Shown here: in pieces, positions 1-8,095 of the stretch
How positions within the stretch are numbered: the stretch's first letter is position 1
Layout: every line of letters begins with the position of its first letter
NCBI RefSeq assembly: GCF_051900425.1
Contig: NZ_JBHZGK010000006.1
Location: 124,001-188,000 of the forward strand
Reading direction: 5' to 3'
DNA: 64,000 nucleotides
From: Frateuria_A sp051900425
Lineage (GTDB): Bacteria; Pseudomonadota; Gammaproteobacteria; Xanthomonadales; Rhodanobacteraceae
The notes under the pieces: generated by a model
Database searches by the model: none
What the model saw: only the letters and a program-made list of their open reading frames with translations
Told to the model about the DNA's origin: nothing
Made by a program: the position numbers and the translations under genes

Positions 1-287
1 TGTTCGCCGCCGAAGGCGACAACGTGTATGAAGGCCAGCTGGTCGGCATCCACGCCAAGGACAACGACCTGACCGTCAACGCCATCAAGCCCAAGCCGCT
101 CACCAACATGCGCGCCTCCGGCAAGGACGATGCGATCCAGCTCACCCCGGCGATCAAGTTCTCGCTGGAACAGGCACTGGACTTCATCGACGACGACGAG
201 CTGGTCGAGGTCACGCCGAAGGAAATCCGCCTGCGCAAGAAGCACCTGACCGAGAACGACCGCAAGAAGGCCTCGCGCGCGGCGTGA
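1..287 (+). CDS. typA: TypA/BipA ribosome-associated GTPase, C-terminal end (5' truncated)
   Basis: Only the last ~95 codons lie in the window; the reading frame is already open at the left edge. The sequence matches the C-terminal domain of TypA/BipA, a translational GTPase of the EF-G class that binds the 70S ribosome and supports growth under stress and in the cold. Recognisable stretches are GQLVGIHAKDNDLTVN, KPLTNMRASGKDDA and the basic end with RLRKKHLTENDRKK, which is characteristic of the TypA tail. A good intrinsic terminator follows within about 25 bases, so this gene probably ends its transcription unit. The GTPase domain cannot be assessed here. Confidence 0.93.
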   Translation, partial: FAAEGDNVYEGQLVGIHAKDNDLTVNAIKPKPLTNMRASGKDDAIQLTPAIKFSLEQALDFIDDDELVEVTPKEIRLRKKHLTENDRKKASRAA

Positions 288-311
288 CCGCCGTCGCAAC
301 GGGACCGCGAG

Positions 312-335
312 AAAGCCGCCGCAAGGCGGCTTTTT
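312..335 (+). terminator. Intrinsic terminator after typA
   Basis: An 8-9 bp GC-rich stem (AAGCCGCC / GGCGGCTT) with a GCAA tetraloop is followed by a run of Ts. It lies about 25 bases after the typA stop codon on the same strand, so it is a classical Rho-independent terminator. Confidence 0.85.
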
Positions 336-424
336 CATGCGCGTGCACGCGGCGACCACGGCGGCGCGCGCAACGTCGTGGGCGTCCGGCGCGGGGGCGC
401 CGGCGTGCGATCCGAGGGAATGTC

Positions 425-739
425 ATGGAGATTTCGAGCAGCCGGCCGGTGTCCTTCACCCAGGTCGGCAACGAGCTGGATGGCTTGAAGAACGAGGTGG
501 AAGCGATGTCGCTGGTGCTTCGCGCGCTGGTCGAATCGCATCCGGCGCCGACCGAGCTGGTCAAGCAGTGGCGCGCGCTGAGCCGCGAGGTGATCGAGCA
601 AACCCGCCCCAAGGGCTGCCACCAGGGCGTGCTGACGCGGCAGGAGCGGCTCTACCAGACGCTGCAGCGCTGGTCGCACACCGTGCACAGCGCCGAGATA
701 TCCGGTGCGGTGTCGCCACCCGGCAGGGGCGTGGGATGA
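425..739 (+). CDS. Hypothetical protein, 104 aa
   Basis: I do not recognise this family. The ATG at 425 follows a purine-rich GAGGGAA and starts a 104-residue soluble protein with no signal peptide or membrane segment. It looks mostly helical: residues 10-40 (VGNELDGLKNEVEAMSLVLR) could form an amphipathic or coiled-coil helix, and the middle is rich in Arg and Gln. The frame stays open upstream to 284, but that part reads as low-complexity Arg/Ala sequence over the typA terminator, so the internal ATG is preferred. It lies between the typA terminator and a convergent mechanosensitive channel gene, so context does not suggest a role. Confidence 0.6.
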   Translation: MEISSSRPVSFTQVGNELDGLKNEVEAMSLVLRALVESHPAPTELVKQWRALSREVIEQTRPKGCHQGVLTRQERLYQTLQRWSHTVHSAEISGAVSPPGRGVG

Positions 740-755
740 GCCCGGCGGCGCCTCG

Positions 756-1808
756 CTAGCGGTTGTCGCCTTTGGGGAACTTCACCCGGTCGGGCTCCGC
801 GTTGAGCCGCGCCAGCATCGTCCCGATCAGCCGCGTCTTGACGCTGCCGGCCTGACGCGGATCCACCACGTAGCGCACGATGGCATCGATCCATGTGTTG
901 GCGTTGACGCGGAACAGCACCGACGGCCGCTCGTTGACCTGCAGTTCGTCCACCGGCGTCTTGGCCAGCACCTCGCGAAAGATGCGAACGTGTTCGAGCA
1001 TGGCCTCGCCCAGCTCTTCCTCCGCGGCTTCGCGCATCACCTTGGCCACGAAGGCAAAGTCACTGTTGTAGGCGATCTGGAAATTGATTTCGTTCCAGAC
1101 GTACGGGAACACCGGCCAGGAATAGTTGTAGACCGGGCTGGTCAGCACGTTGGCGTTGGGGAACTTGATGATCCGCCCGCTCGGATGGTCGGAGGAAAGA
1201 TACGGGCCGCCGACTTCCCACAGCGTGGTGTCCAGGTAGGTCACGTCGATCACGTCGCCGGTGGCGTCGCCGATCTGGATGCGGTCACCCACGCGGTAGG
1301 GCTCGCGCACCAGGATGTAGACCCAGCCGATGAAGCTGGTGATCGGCGTCTGCAGCGCGAAACCCAGCACCAGCGAGATCAGCCCCAGTGACGCCACCGC
1401 GGCGTACCAGTTGGCGAACAGCACCGACACCACGATCAGCGCCAGGATGATGTACACCACCAGCCGCAGGATGCGCTTGAGGTTGTAGCGCGTGACCGCC
1501 GTCTGCGCGCGCTCGATGGCGAAGGCGCGCACCAGCCGCGAGGCGGCCAGCGTCAGCACGATCGCCATCGCGCCCACGGTCGCGCGCCTGGTCATCGGCA
1601 GGTAGCGGCCGAGGATGCCGAAGAACTCCAGCCGCAGCAGGTAGAACAGGACGGCCAGCGCCAGCAGCACCAGGGCGTAGATGCCGAGCCACAGCTTGTG
1701 TCCCGAGCGCACCGGACGCTTGTGTTTTCGGTGCGTGGCGGTGCTGGTCGCCAGCGCGCGCCGCACGTCGGCGCGGCGTTCCACCTTGCGTACGGCCTTG
1801 TCGGTCAT
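756..1808 (-). CDS. MscS-family mechanosensitive ion channel
   Basis: This 350-residue inner-membrane protein would open under membrane tension and release small solutes during hypo-osmotic shock. It has a basic N-terminus, hydrophobic segments near residues 40-62 and 75-97, and a pore region with the MscS pattern: a small-residue helix (ASLGLISLVLGFALQ) followed by TPITSFIGWVYI and then REPYRVGDRIQIGD, the start of the cytoplasmic beta domain. The later FPNANVLTSPVYNYS stretch is also typical. The ATG at 1808 is chosen because the frame upstream is Arg-rich and unlike a channel N-terminus. It is convergent with the preceding small gene and divergent from the cardiolipin synthase-like gene. 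Confidence 0.9.
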   Translation of the reverse strand: MTDKAVRKVERRADVRRALATSTATHRKHKRPVRSGHKLWLGIYALVLLALAVLFYLLRLEFFGILGRYLPMTRRATVGAMAIVLTLAASRLVRAFAIERAQTAVTRYNLKRILRLVVYIILALIVVSVLFANWYAAVASLGLISLVLGFALQTPITSFIGWVYILVREPYRVGDRIQIGDATGDVIDVTYLDTTLWEVGGPYLSSDHPSGRIIKFPNANVLTSPVYNYSWPVFPYVWNEINFQIAYNSDFAFVAKVMREAAEEELGEAMLEHVRIFREVLAKTPVDELQVNERPSVLFRVNANTWIDAIVRYVVDPRQAGSVKTRLIGTMLARLNAEPDRVKFPKGDNR

Positions 1809-2002
1809 GCGATCTCCAGGGACGGTCCGCGCACAGCAGACAACCGCGGCGGTGCCGGTCAGGTGAAGGCGTTGACCCGGGCTGCACGCGTGCGCGGGAT
1901 GATGAGCCCGGTGACCATGCGGGACGCGCTCGACGCGCAACCGGCGCGGTGTAGTGCGCCCAGGGGCGCGCCTGAAGGGCTGCCACCAGCTGAGGAGAAC
2001 CG

Positions 2003-3331
2003 ATGCCCGCTGTATCCAACCGCGACACCAAGCCAGACGCACCCGCGCGGCCGAACTGGAAGCGACGCGCGCTGTGGGCCGGCCTGGGCGCGTTCGCGGC
2101 GCTGGTGATTGGCGTGGTGGTGCTCAACCTGATCCCGCAGACCCAGCAACTGGTCCATCCGCTGGGTCCGCTCAGTCCGGTCGAGAGCCCGCAGTTCCGG
2201 CGCGAGATCGGCAACCTGCTCGGCCCGACGATCGTCGACGGCAACGCCGTGGCGGATTTCCAGAACGGCGCGGAGATCTTCCCGGCGATGCTCGAGGCGA
2301 TCCGCTCGGCGAAGGTCAGCGTGGACATGGAGACCTACATCTACTGGTCCGGCCACGTCGCCGACCAGTTCGTGCAGGCGCTCACCGAGCGCGCCCGCGC
2401 GGGCGTGCGCGTGCACGTGATCGCCGACTGGGTCGGCTCGTCCAAGATGAAGGAGGACGTCGTCGCGGCGTTGCGCGCCGGCGGCGTGCACTTCGAGTAC
2501 TTCCACCCGCTGCGCTGGTACGACATCGACCGCTTCAACAACCGCACCCACCGCAAGCTGCTGATCGTCGACGGACGCGTGGCGTTCACCGGCGGCGTGG
2601 GCATCGCCGATGAATGGAACGGGCATGGCGACAGGCCCGGCATCTGGCGCGACATGCAGATCCGCGTGACCGGCCCGGGCGCGCTGCAGATGCAGGCGGT
2701 GTTCGAGGACAACTGGATCACCACCACCGGCCAGGCGCTGCTCGGTTCGGCGTATTACCCCGAGGTGCCCGCGGCCGGCGACATCGCGGTGCAGACCGTC
2801 GCCAGCTCTCCGGAAGGCGGCAGCGAGAACCTGCAGCTGATGTACCTGATGGCGATCGACGGCGCGCGCAAGGCGATCGACCTGGAAGCGGCCTACTTCG
2901 TGCCGGACGAGCTGACGATGTCCGCGCTCAAGCGCGCCCTGGCGCGCGGCGTGCGCATCCGGCTGGTGGTACCCGGACCCTACACCGACAGCCAGATCAT
3001 CAAGAATGCCTCGCAGACCCGCTGGGGCGAGATGCTGCAGGCGGGCGCGCACATCTACCGTTTCCAGCCGGCGCTGTTCCACAACAAGCTCATGATCGTG
3101 GACCGCTATCTCACCATCGCCGGCAGCGCCAATTTCGACAACCGCTCCTTCAGCCTCAACGACGAATCGAACGTACTGGTGTACGACCACGGCTTCGCGG
3201 CGCACATGACCGAGGTGGTCGACCGCGACATCGGCCGGTCGGAAGAACTCACCCTGGAACAATGGCGACACCGCCCGTGGACGCGCCGCGTGCTGGACTG
3301 GCTCTCCGCGCTGGGCGCAGCGCAGTACTAG
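2003..3331 (+). CDS. Phospholipase D / cardiolipin synthase-like membrane protein
   Basis: A 442-residue protein with one N-terminal membrane helix (about residues 23-47, in LWAGLGAFAALVIGVVVLN) and two PLD domains. Both HKD motifs are intact: THRKLLIVDG near residue 183 and FHNKLMIVD near residue 360, the latter followed by GSANFDNRS as in bacterial cardiolipin synthases. The likely reaction is transphosphatidylation of phosphatidylglycerol (or PE plus PG) to cardiolipin at the inner membrane. The single membrane segment makes it more like ClsB/ClsC or related PLD synthases than two-TM ClsA, so the exact substrate is open. AGGAGAA lies a few bases before the ATG. Its TAG stop coincides with the left end of a long palindromic element. 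Confidence 0.88.
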   Translation: MPAVSNRDTKPDAPARPNWKRRALWAGLGAFAALVIGVVVLNLIPQTQQLVHPLGPLSPVESPQFRREIGNLLGPTIVDGNAVADFQNGAEIFPAMLEAIRSAKVSVDMETYIYWSGHVADQFVQALTERARAGVRVHVIADWVGSSKMKEDVVAALRAGGVHFEYFHPLRWYDIDRFNNRTHRKLLIVDGRVAFTGGVGIADEWNGHGDRPGIWRDMQIRVTGPGALQMQAVFEDNWITTTGQALLGSAYYPEVPAAGDIAVQTVASSPEGGSENLQLMYLMAIDGARKAIDLEAAYFVPDELTMSALKRALARGVRIRLVVPGPYTDSQIIKNASQTRWGEMLQAGAHIYRFQPALFHNKLMIVDRYLTIAGSANFDNRSFSLNDESNVLVYDHGFAAHMTEVVDRDIGRSEELTLEQWRHRPWTRRVLDWLSALGAAQY

Positions 3332-3491
3332 GAGCGTGGGCGGCAGAAACGTTCCGGGCTGCAAAAGCGGCCGCGCGGTCCATATTTCCGCCTTTTTTGG
3401 CCCATAGAAGAACTATGGGCCGGCAAAAATTCGAAATCTGTCCTCACGCGCCCACTTTTTCGCCTCGGAAGTTTCTGCCACCCACGCTCCT
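3330..3491. repeat. 162-bp imperfect palindrome (MITE-like), termini GGAGCGTGGGYGGCAGAAAC
   Basis: The two halves of this interval are reverse complements over nearly their full length. The left end GGAGCGTGGGCGGCAGAAAC matches the reverse complement of the right end with one mismatch. The similarity continues inward with small indels to a perfect central hairpin, GGCCCATAG / CTATGGGCC, around AAGAA. It begins at the last base of the upstream stop codon and ends 12 bases before the exonuclease III ATG. No protein is encoded and no clear target duplication was seen. It could be a non-autonomous transposable element or a strong bidirectional hairpin. Confidence 0.8.
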
Positions 3492-3503
3492 GGAGGACCG
3501 CCG

Positions 3504-4301
3504 ATGCCCGCCCGCAAGCCGCTCAAGGTCGCCACCTTCAACATCAACGGTGTGCGCACGCGCCTGGCCGCGCTGCTGGCCTGGCTGGAGCGCGAGGCGC
3601 CGGACGTCGTCTGCCTGCAGGAACTGAAGGCGCCGGACGAGGCGTTTCCGGTCGAGCCCATCCGCGACGCCGGCTACGGCGCCCTCTGGCATGGCCAGCG
3701 CTCGTGGAACGGCGTGGCGATCCTGGCTCGCGGTGCCGACCCACTGGAAAGCCGCCGCGGGCTGCCGGGCGACCCGAAGGACGTGCAGAGCCGCTATCTG
3801 GAAGCGGCCGCACACGGTCTGATCGTCGGCTGCCTGTACCTGCCCAACGGCAACCCGCAGCCCGGACCCAAGTTCGACTACAAGCTGGCCTGGTTTGACC
3901 GCTTCATCGACTACGCGCAGGGCCTGGTCGAAAGCGAGCATCCGGTGGTGCTGGCCGGCGACTACAACGTGGTGCCCACCGACGAGGACATCTACAACCC
4001 CCGCTCGTGGCGCAAGGACGCCCTGCTTCAGCCGGAAAGCCGCGAGCGCTACGCCGCCCTGCTGGCCCAGGGCTGGACGGACTCGCTGCGCCAGCAGTTC
4101 GGCGAGGAGCGCGTCTATACGTTCTGGGATTACTTCCGGCAGCACTGGGAACGCAATTCCGGATTGCGCATCGACCACCTGCTGCTCAACCGCGCGCTGG
4201 CACCGCGGTTGAAGGACGCGGGGGTAGACCGGTGGGTGCGGGCCTTGCCGCATCCGAGCGACCACGCGCCGACGTGGGTCTCGCTGGCGCGCAAGGGCTG
4301 A
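3504..4301 (+). CDS. xthA: Exodeoxyribonuclease III (AP endonuclease)
   Basis: A 265-residue exonuclease III of the EEP nuclease superfamily. It cuts the DNA backbone 5' of abasic sites and degrades 3' ends of duplex DNA in base-excision repair. Expected motifs are in order: KVATFNINGVRTR at the start, VVCLQELKAPD carrying the metal-binding Glu, NGVAILAR, GDYNVVPTDEDIYNP with the active-site Asp/Asn, LRIDHLLL, and the C-terminal catalytic SDHAPTW. The length is normal for the family. GGAGG stands about 8 bases before the ATG. The stop codon lies inside the first copy of a REP-like palindrome. Confidence 0.95.
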   Translation: MPARKPLKVATFNINGVRTRLAALLAWLEREAPDVVCLQELKAPDEAFPVEPIRDAGYGALWHGQRSWNGVAILARGADPLESRRGLPGDPKDVQSRYLEAAAHGLIVGCLYLPNGNPQPGPKFDYKLAWFDRFIDYAQGLVESEHPVVLAGDYNVVPTDEDIYNPRSWRKDALLQPESRERYAALLAQGWTDSLRQQFGEERVYTFWDYFRQHWERNSGLRIDHLLLNRALAPRLKDAGVDRWVRALPHPSDHAPTWVSLARKG

Positions 4302-4440
4302 GGCAAGGCTTCCCCCATCCGCCCTTCGGGCACCTTCCCCCGTGAACGGGGGAAGGAACACCAGCGGCAGCCCCCCCCCCTACCGAGCCTTCTCCCGTTC
4401 ACGGGGGAAGGTGCCGACAGGCGGACGGGGGCAGCCCCGC
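4296..4440. repeat. BIME-like pair of REP palindromes, type A
   Basis: Two inverted copies of a module read GGCTGAGGCAAGGCTTCCCC, then CGCCCTTCGGGCACCTTCCCCCG, with a hairpin CCTTCCCCCGT / ACGGGGGAAGG. The second copy is on the opposite strand and ends in AAGGTGCCGACAGGCGGACG. A C10 homopolymer separates them at 4371-4380. The same module recurs at 36156-36333. It begins inside the xthA stop codon and fills most of the gap before the carboxypeptidase gene. Confidence 0.75.
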
Positions 4441-4497
4441 CACGCCACCGCATTTCTGGCACATTGGTTCCCGTCTTTCCGCACACTCGGGGAACCC

Positions 4498-7224
4498 ATG
4501 CGCCTCCTGCCCTGCCTTGCCGGCTTCGTGCTGGCCGCCACCGGCCTGGCGGCCCACGCCGCCGACACCATCACCGCCAGCGCCTTCGCGCGGGACCCGG
4601 CCCAGCCGATCGACCAGGCCTACACCGCGCAGATCGCCCGTTTCACCACCGATCCGAAGTTCAACACGCCGCTGACCGACTACCTGCCCGCCTCGGCGAG
4701 CGTGCCCACGCCGCTACAGGTGCTCGGGCATATTTCGGGCGCCGCCGACTGGCTGCCCTATTCGGCGGACGTCCATCGCTACTTCCGCGCGCTGGACGCC
4801 GCCAGCCCGAGGGTCAAGGTCTTCAGCATCGGCAGGACCGAGGAAGGCCGCGAGATGATCGCCGTGGCGATCGCCGACGAGGCGCTGCTGGCCAATCTGA
4901 AAGCCAATGACGCGCGCCTGGCGCAACTGGCCGACCCGCGCACGATCGGCATGGACGACGCGAAGGCCGATGCGCTCATCCGCGAAACCACGCCGGTCTA
5001 CTACGTCACCGGTTCGATCCACTCCACCGAAACCGGTGCGCCCACCGCGCTGATGGAGCTGGCCTATCGCCTTGCCGTCGACGATGCGCCTTACATCCGC
5101 AACATCCGCTCGCACGTGATCACCCTGATCACGCCGATCGTCGAGGTGGACGGGCGCGACCGCATGGTCGACCTCTACAACTGGCACAAGGCCAACCCGG
5201 GCAAGGACTACCCGAGCCTGCTCTACTGGGGGCACTACGTCGCGCACGACAACAACCGCGACGCCATGGGCATGACCCTGGCCCTGACCCGCAACGTCGC
5301 CAATACCTATATCGGCTGGCACGCGCAGGTGCTGCACGACCTGCACGAGTCGGTGCCGTTCCTGTACGACAACACCGTCGGCGACGGCCCCTACAACGCC
5401 TGGATCGACCCGATCCTCACCAGCGAGTGGCAGCAGCTGGGCTGGGACAACGTGCAGAAGATGACCCAGCTGGGCCTGCCCGGCGTGTTCACCCACGGCG
5501 ACTTCGACACCTGGAGCCCGGGCTACCTGATGTTCATCGCCGCCATGCACAACGGCATCAGCCGCCTGTACGAAACCTTCGGCAACGGCGGCGCCGACAC
5601 GCGCAAGCGCATCCTCGATCCGTCCGAGTACGAGCGCACCTGGTACCGGCCCAACCCGCCGCTGCCGGAAGTGACCTGGTCGCAGCGCAACAACAACAAC
5701 TACGAGCAGACCGGTGTGCTCACCGCGCTGGACTACTTCGCCCGGAACGGCCAAACGTTCCTGAAGAACTTCTACCTGAAGGGCAAGCGCTCGATCGAAA
5801 AGCCGACCGAGGCCGGCCCCGCGGCCTACGTGCTGCCCGGCGACGAGAAGCGCGCCGGCACCCAGGCCCAGCTGCTGCGCGTGCTCGAGCGCCAGCACGT
5901 GGAGATCAGCCGCGCCAGCGCGCCTTTCAGCGTGACCCTGCCGGCGACCGGCGACGACAAGAAGACCCGCACGCGCCGCTTCCCCGCCGGCAGCTACGTC
6001 GTGCGCATGGACCAACCGTACTCGCGCATCGCCGACACCCTGCTCGACCGCCAGTACTGGTCGCCCAAAGACCCGCAGCAGCATCCCTACGACGACACCG
6101 GCTGGTCGATGGGCGACCTGTTCGATGTCGAGGTGGTGCGTGTCACCGATCCGGGCGTGCTCGAGGCGTCGATGGCGCGACTGGACAAGCCCGTCGAGGT
6201 GCCCGCCGGCCTGGCCGGCGTCGACGCCACCGACGCCAGGCTGCCCCGCGTGGCACTGATGCATACCTGGCTCGACACGCAGACCGAGGGCTGGTGGCGC
6301 ATGGCGCTGGATCAGCTGGGTGTGCACTACGACTACATCAGCACGCAGGACGTGGCGCGCATGCCGGACCTGCATGCCAAGTACGACGCGATCCTGTTCG
6401 CGCCCGTCGGCGGCGCGAGCCTGCGCCGCATCGTCGACGGCCTGCCGATGTGGGGCGCGCCGATGCCCTGGCAGACCAGCCCGCTCACGCCCAACCTGGG
6501 CCACATCGACAGCACACCGGACATCCGCCCGGGGCTGGGCGAGGCGGGACTGGCCAACCTGCGGCGCTTCGTGCGCGAGGGCGGCCTGCTGGTGACCGCC
6601 GAGGACACCGCGCGATTTGCGATCGACGCGGGCCTCGCGCCGGGCGTGTCCGTCACGCCCACGGCCAAGCTCAAGGTGGTCGGCAGCGTGCTGCAGGCGG
6701 ACTTCGTGGGCCATGGCAGTCCGGTGGCCGCGGGCTATGGCGATCACCTGGCGCTTTACAGCTCGGAGGGGCAGTCCTTCACCGTCTCCAACCTGCTCAC
6801 CGGCGACCGCGGCCTGCCCTCCGCGCGCGATGCCGAACGGCCCACCGGCCGTGGCGGCCCGCAGGATGAGGACATGCCCGAAGGCCGCCCCTTCGCCCAG
6901 CCGCCCGCCCTGCCCGACGCCAAGCCGTGGCAGGCGCTGCCGCTCAACGAAGACCAGGCCTACAACAACCCCTGGCTGATCCCTGAAGACCAGCGGCCGC
7001 GGGTGATCCTGCGCTTCGCCGACGCCAAGCGTCTGCTGGTCTCGGGCCTGCTCGATGGCGGCGGCGAAATGGCCGAACGCGCGGCGGTGGTCGAGGCGCA
7101 TTACGGCAAGGGGCACGTGCTGCTGTTTGCCGGCAACCCTATCTGGCGCGGAGAGACCCTGGGAAGCTACCCGCTGGTGCTCAATGCGCTGACCCATTTC
7201 GATCGGCTGGACCAGGACCGCTGA
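4498..7224 (+). CDS. Secreted M14-family zinc carboxypeptidase-like protein
   Basis: A large 908-residue exported peptidase. The ATG at 4498 gives a clean Sec signal peptide ending in AAHAAD near residue 23; the upstream open frame covers REP sequence and is discarded. An M14 zinc-carboxypeptidase domain occupies about residues 90-400: HSTETGAP gives the zinc-binding His and Glu (H175, E178), and HDLHESVPFLYDN lies further on. The C-terminal half (from about 540) is a long extra domain that includes a GATase-like segment (YDAILFAPVGGASLR, GGLLVTAEDTARFAID) seen in other long bacterial M14 proteins. Substrate is unknown; a periplasmic or extracellular peptide-processing role is likely. It is not in an obvious operon. 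Confidence 0.85.
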   Translation: MRLLPCLAGFVLAATGLAAHAADTITASAFARDPAQPIDQAYTAQIARFTTDPKFNTPLTDYLPASASVPTPLQVLGHISGAADWLPYSADVHRYFRALDAASPRVKVFSIGRTEEGREMIAVAIADEALLANLKANDARLAQLADPRTIGMDDAKADALIRETTPVYYVTGSIHSTETGAPTALMELAYRLAVDDAPYIRNIRSHVITLITPIVEVDGRDRMVDLYNWHKANPGKDYPSLLYWGHYVAHDNNRDAMGMTLALTRNVANTYIGWHAQVLHDLHESVPFLYDNTVGDGPYNAWIDPILTSEWQQLGWDNVQKMTQLGLPGVFTHGDFDTWSPGYLMFIAAMHNGISRLYETFGNGGADTRKRILDPSEYERTWYRPNPPLPEVTWSQRNNNNYEQTGVLTALDYFARNGQTFLKNFYLKGKRSIEKPTEAGPAAYVLPGDEKRAGTQAQLLRVLERQHVEISRASAPFSVTLPATGDDKKTRTRRFPAGSYVVRMDQPYSRIADTLLDRQYWSPKDPQQHPYDDTGWSMGDLFDVEVVRVTDPGVLEASMARLDKPVEVPAGLAGVDATDARLPRVALMHTWLDTQTEGWWRMALDQLGVHYDYISTQDVARMPDLHAKYDAILFAPVGGASLRRIVDGLPMWGAPMPWQTSPLTPNLGHIDSTPDIRPGLGEAGLANLRRFVREGGLLVTAEDTARFAIDAGLAPGVSVTPTAKLKVVGSVLQADFVGHGSPVAAGYGDHLALYSSEGQSFTVSNLLTGDRGLPSARDAERPTGRGGPQDEDMPEGRPFAQPPALPDAKPWQALPLNEDQAYNNPWLIPEDQRPRVILRFADAKRLLVSGLLDGGGEMAERAAVVEAHYGKGHVLLFAGNPIWRGETLGSYPLVLNALTHFDRLDQDR

Positions 7225-7261
7225 GGCCGGGCGGCCGTTCGACTTCTTCTTCGACACCAAG

Positions 7262-7290
7262 GCGAACGGTGCCTTTACCGCACCGTTCGC
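7262..7290. terminator. Perfect 11-bp hairpin downstream of the carboxypeptidase gene
   Basis: GCGAACGGTGC and its exact reverse complement GCACCGTTCGC are separated by 7 bases, about 38 bases after the M14 stop codon. There is no T-run on either side, so it may terminate weakly or stabilise the 3' end of the transcript. A second, shorter stem (CCCGT/ACGGG) followed by five Ts lies at 7376-7393, just ahead of the next gene. Confidence 0.5.
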
Positions 7291-7453
7291 ACCCACCACG
7301 GCTTTCCAGGCATCCCAGGCGGGCGACGGCTCGAAGCCCGTTCCCTTGGGTACCTGCCTGCCTGAACACGGCCCGCCCGTCTCACGGGTTTTTCATCGCC
7401 CATTGCCGTTTGCGCCCGAAGACTCGGGCGCACCACTCCCATGGAGAACGGCC

Positions 7454-7873
7454 ATGAAAAAGCTCGCTTCGATGACCCTTGCGCTGGCCCTCGGCGCCTC
7501 CGGTGCAGTGATGGCGCAGCAGGCGATGACCGAGGCACAGGTCCGCGAGACGCTGATCCACCAGGGCTACAGCGACATCGACGACCTGAAGTTCGACGGC
7601 GGCATGTGGCGCGCCGAGGCCGAGAGCGCGGACGGCAACGACGTCTCGCTGCGCATCGACCCCAAGAGCGGCAAGGTCTACCCGGACGAGAAGGTCTCCC
7701 GCCTGAGCGCGGATGACGTGCGCGCGTCGCTGGCCACGCAGGGTTACACCGACGTGCACGACGTGGACTTCGACGACGGCATGTGGCACGCCAAGGCCGA
7801 CGACAGGAACGACCACCGTGTCGAACTCACCATCGATCCGTCCAGTGGCAAGGTGGTCGACAGCGACGACTGA
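7454..7873 (+). CDS. Exported PepSY-like protein with two tandem repeats
   Basis: A 139-residue periplasmic protein. ATG 7454 begins a signal peptide (MKKLASMTLALALGASGAVM, cleavage after AQQA or nearby). The mature part is two copies of a ~50-residue PepSY-type unit: first with VRETLIHQGYSDIDDL, then GMWRAEAES and LRIDPKSGKVYPDE; second with VRASLATQGYTDVHDV, then GMWHAKADD and LTIDPSSGKVVDSDD. The D.SGKV element is the conserved end of PepSY repeats. PepSY proteins are proposed to bind or inhibit peptidases. The M14 peptidase immediately upstream makes a regulatory link conceivable, but this is inference. It is very acidic. Confidence 0.8.
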   Translation: MKKLASMTLALALGASGAVMAQQAMTEAQVRETLIHQGYSDIDDLKFDGGMWRAEAESADGNDVSLRIDPKSGKVYPDEKVSRLSADDVRASLATQGYTDVHDVDFDDGMWHAKADDRNDHRVELTIDPSSGKVVDSDD

Positions 7874-7876
7874 GCG

Positions 7877-8032
7877 TCAGCGCGTCGGCCCGCTCGCGGC
7901 CGGGCTCAGCGCCTGGTCCGCGGGCGCGGCGCGGAACTGCTGGCGCCAGCGCAGCGCACCCAGCACCAGCAGCACGAGCAATCCGACCAGCAGCAGCATC
8001 AATCCGAGCCGGCGTCTGGGCTTCTTCATCAT
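7877..8032 (-). CDS. Small single-pass membrane protein, 51 aa
   Basis: A short reverse-strand frame, read directly from the sequence, that encodes 51 residues: a basic start MMKKPRRR, a strongly hydrophobic helix at about residues 9-27 (LGLMLLLVGLLVLLVLGAL), then a short polar tail rich in Ala, Pro and Arg. The positive-inside layout fits a type II small membrane protein or an uncleaved signal anchor. It is convergent with the PepSY-like gene, three bases away. The ribosome site (CGGAA) is weak. I do not recognise a family. Confidence 0.55.
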   Translation of the reverse strand: MMKKPRRRLGLMLLLVGLLVLLVLGALRWRQQFRAAPADQALSPAASGPTR

Positions 8033-8095
8033 GTATTCCGTGAGGTTCGCGGCCCACGCTAACGACGCCCGCGTCGCGACCGCGTGCGCACCACG

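Noticed and set aside
4302..4440. Start of the carboxypeptidase at 4342
   Set aside because: The upstream part translates REP repeat sequence; ATG 4498 gives a proper signal peptide.
4714..7299. 861-codon open frame antisense to the M14 carboxypeptidase gene
   Set aside because: Composition is Gly/Arg/Val/His-rich with no domain; the plus strand has a signal peptide and zinc motifs. Long antisense frames are expected at this GC content.
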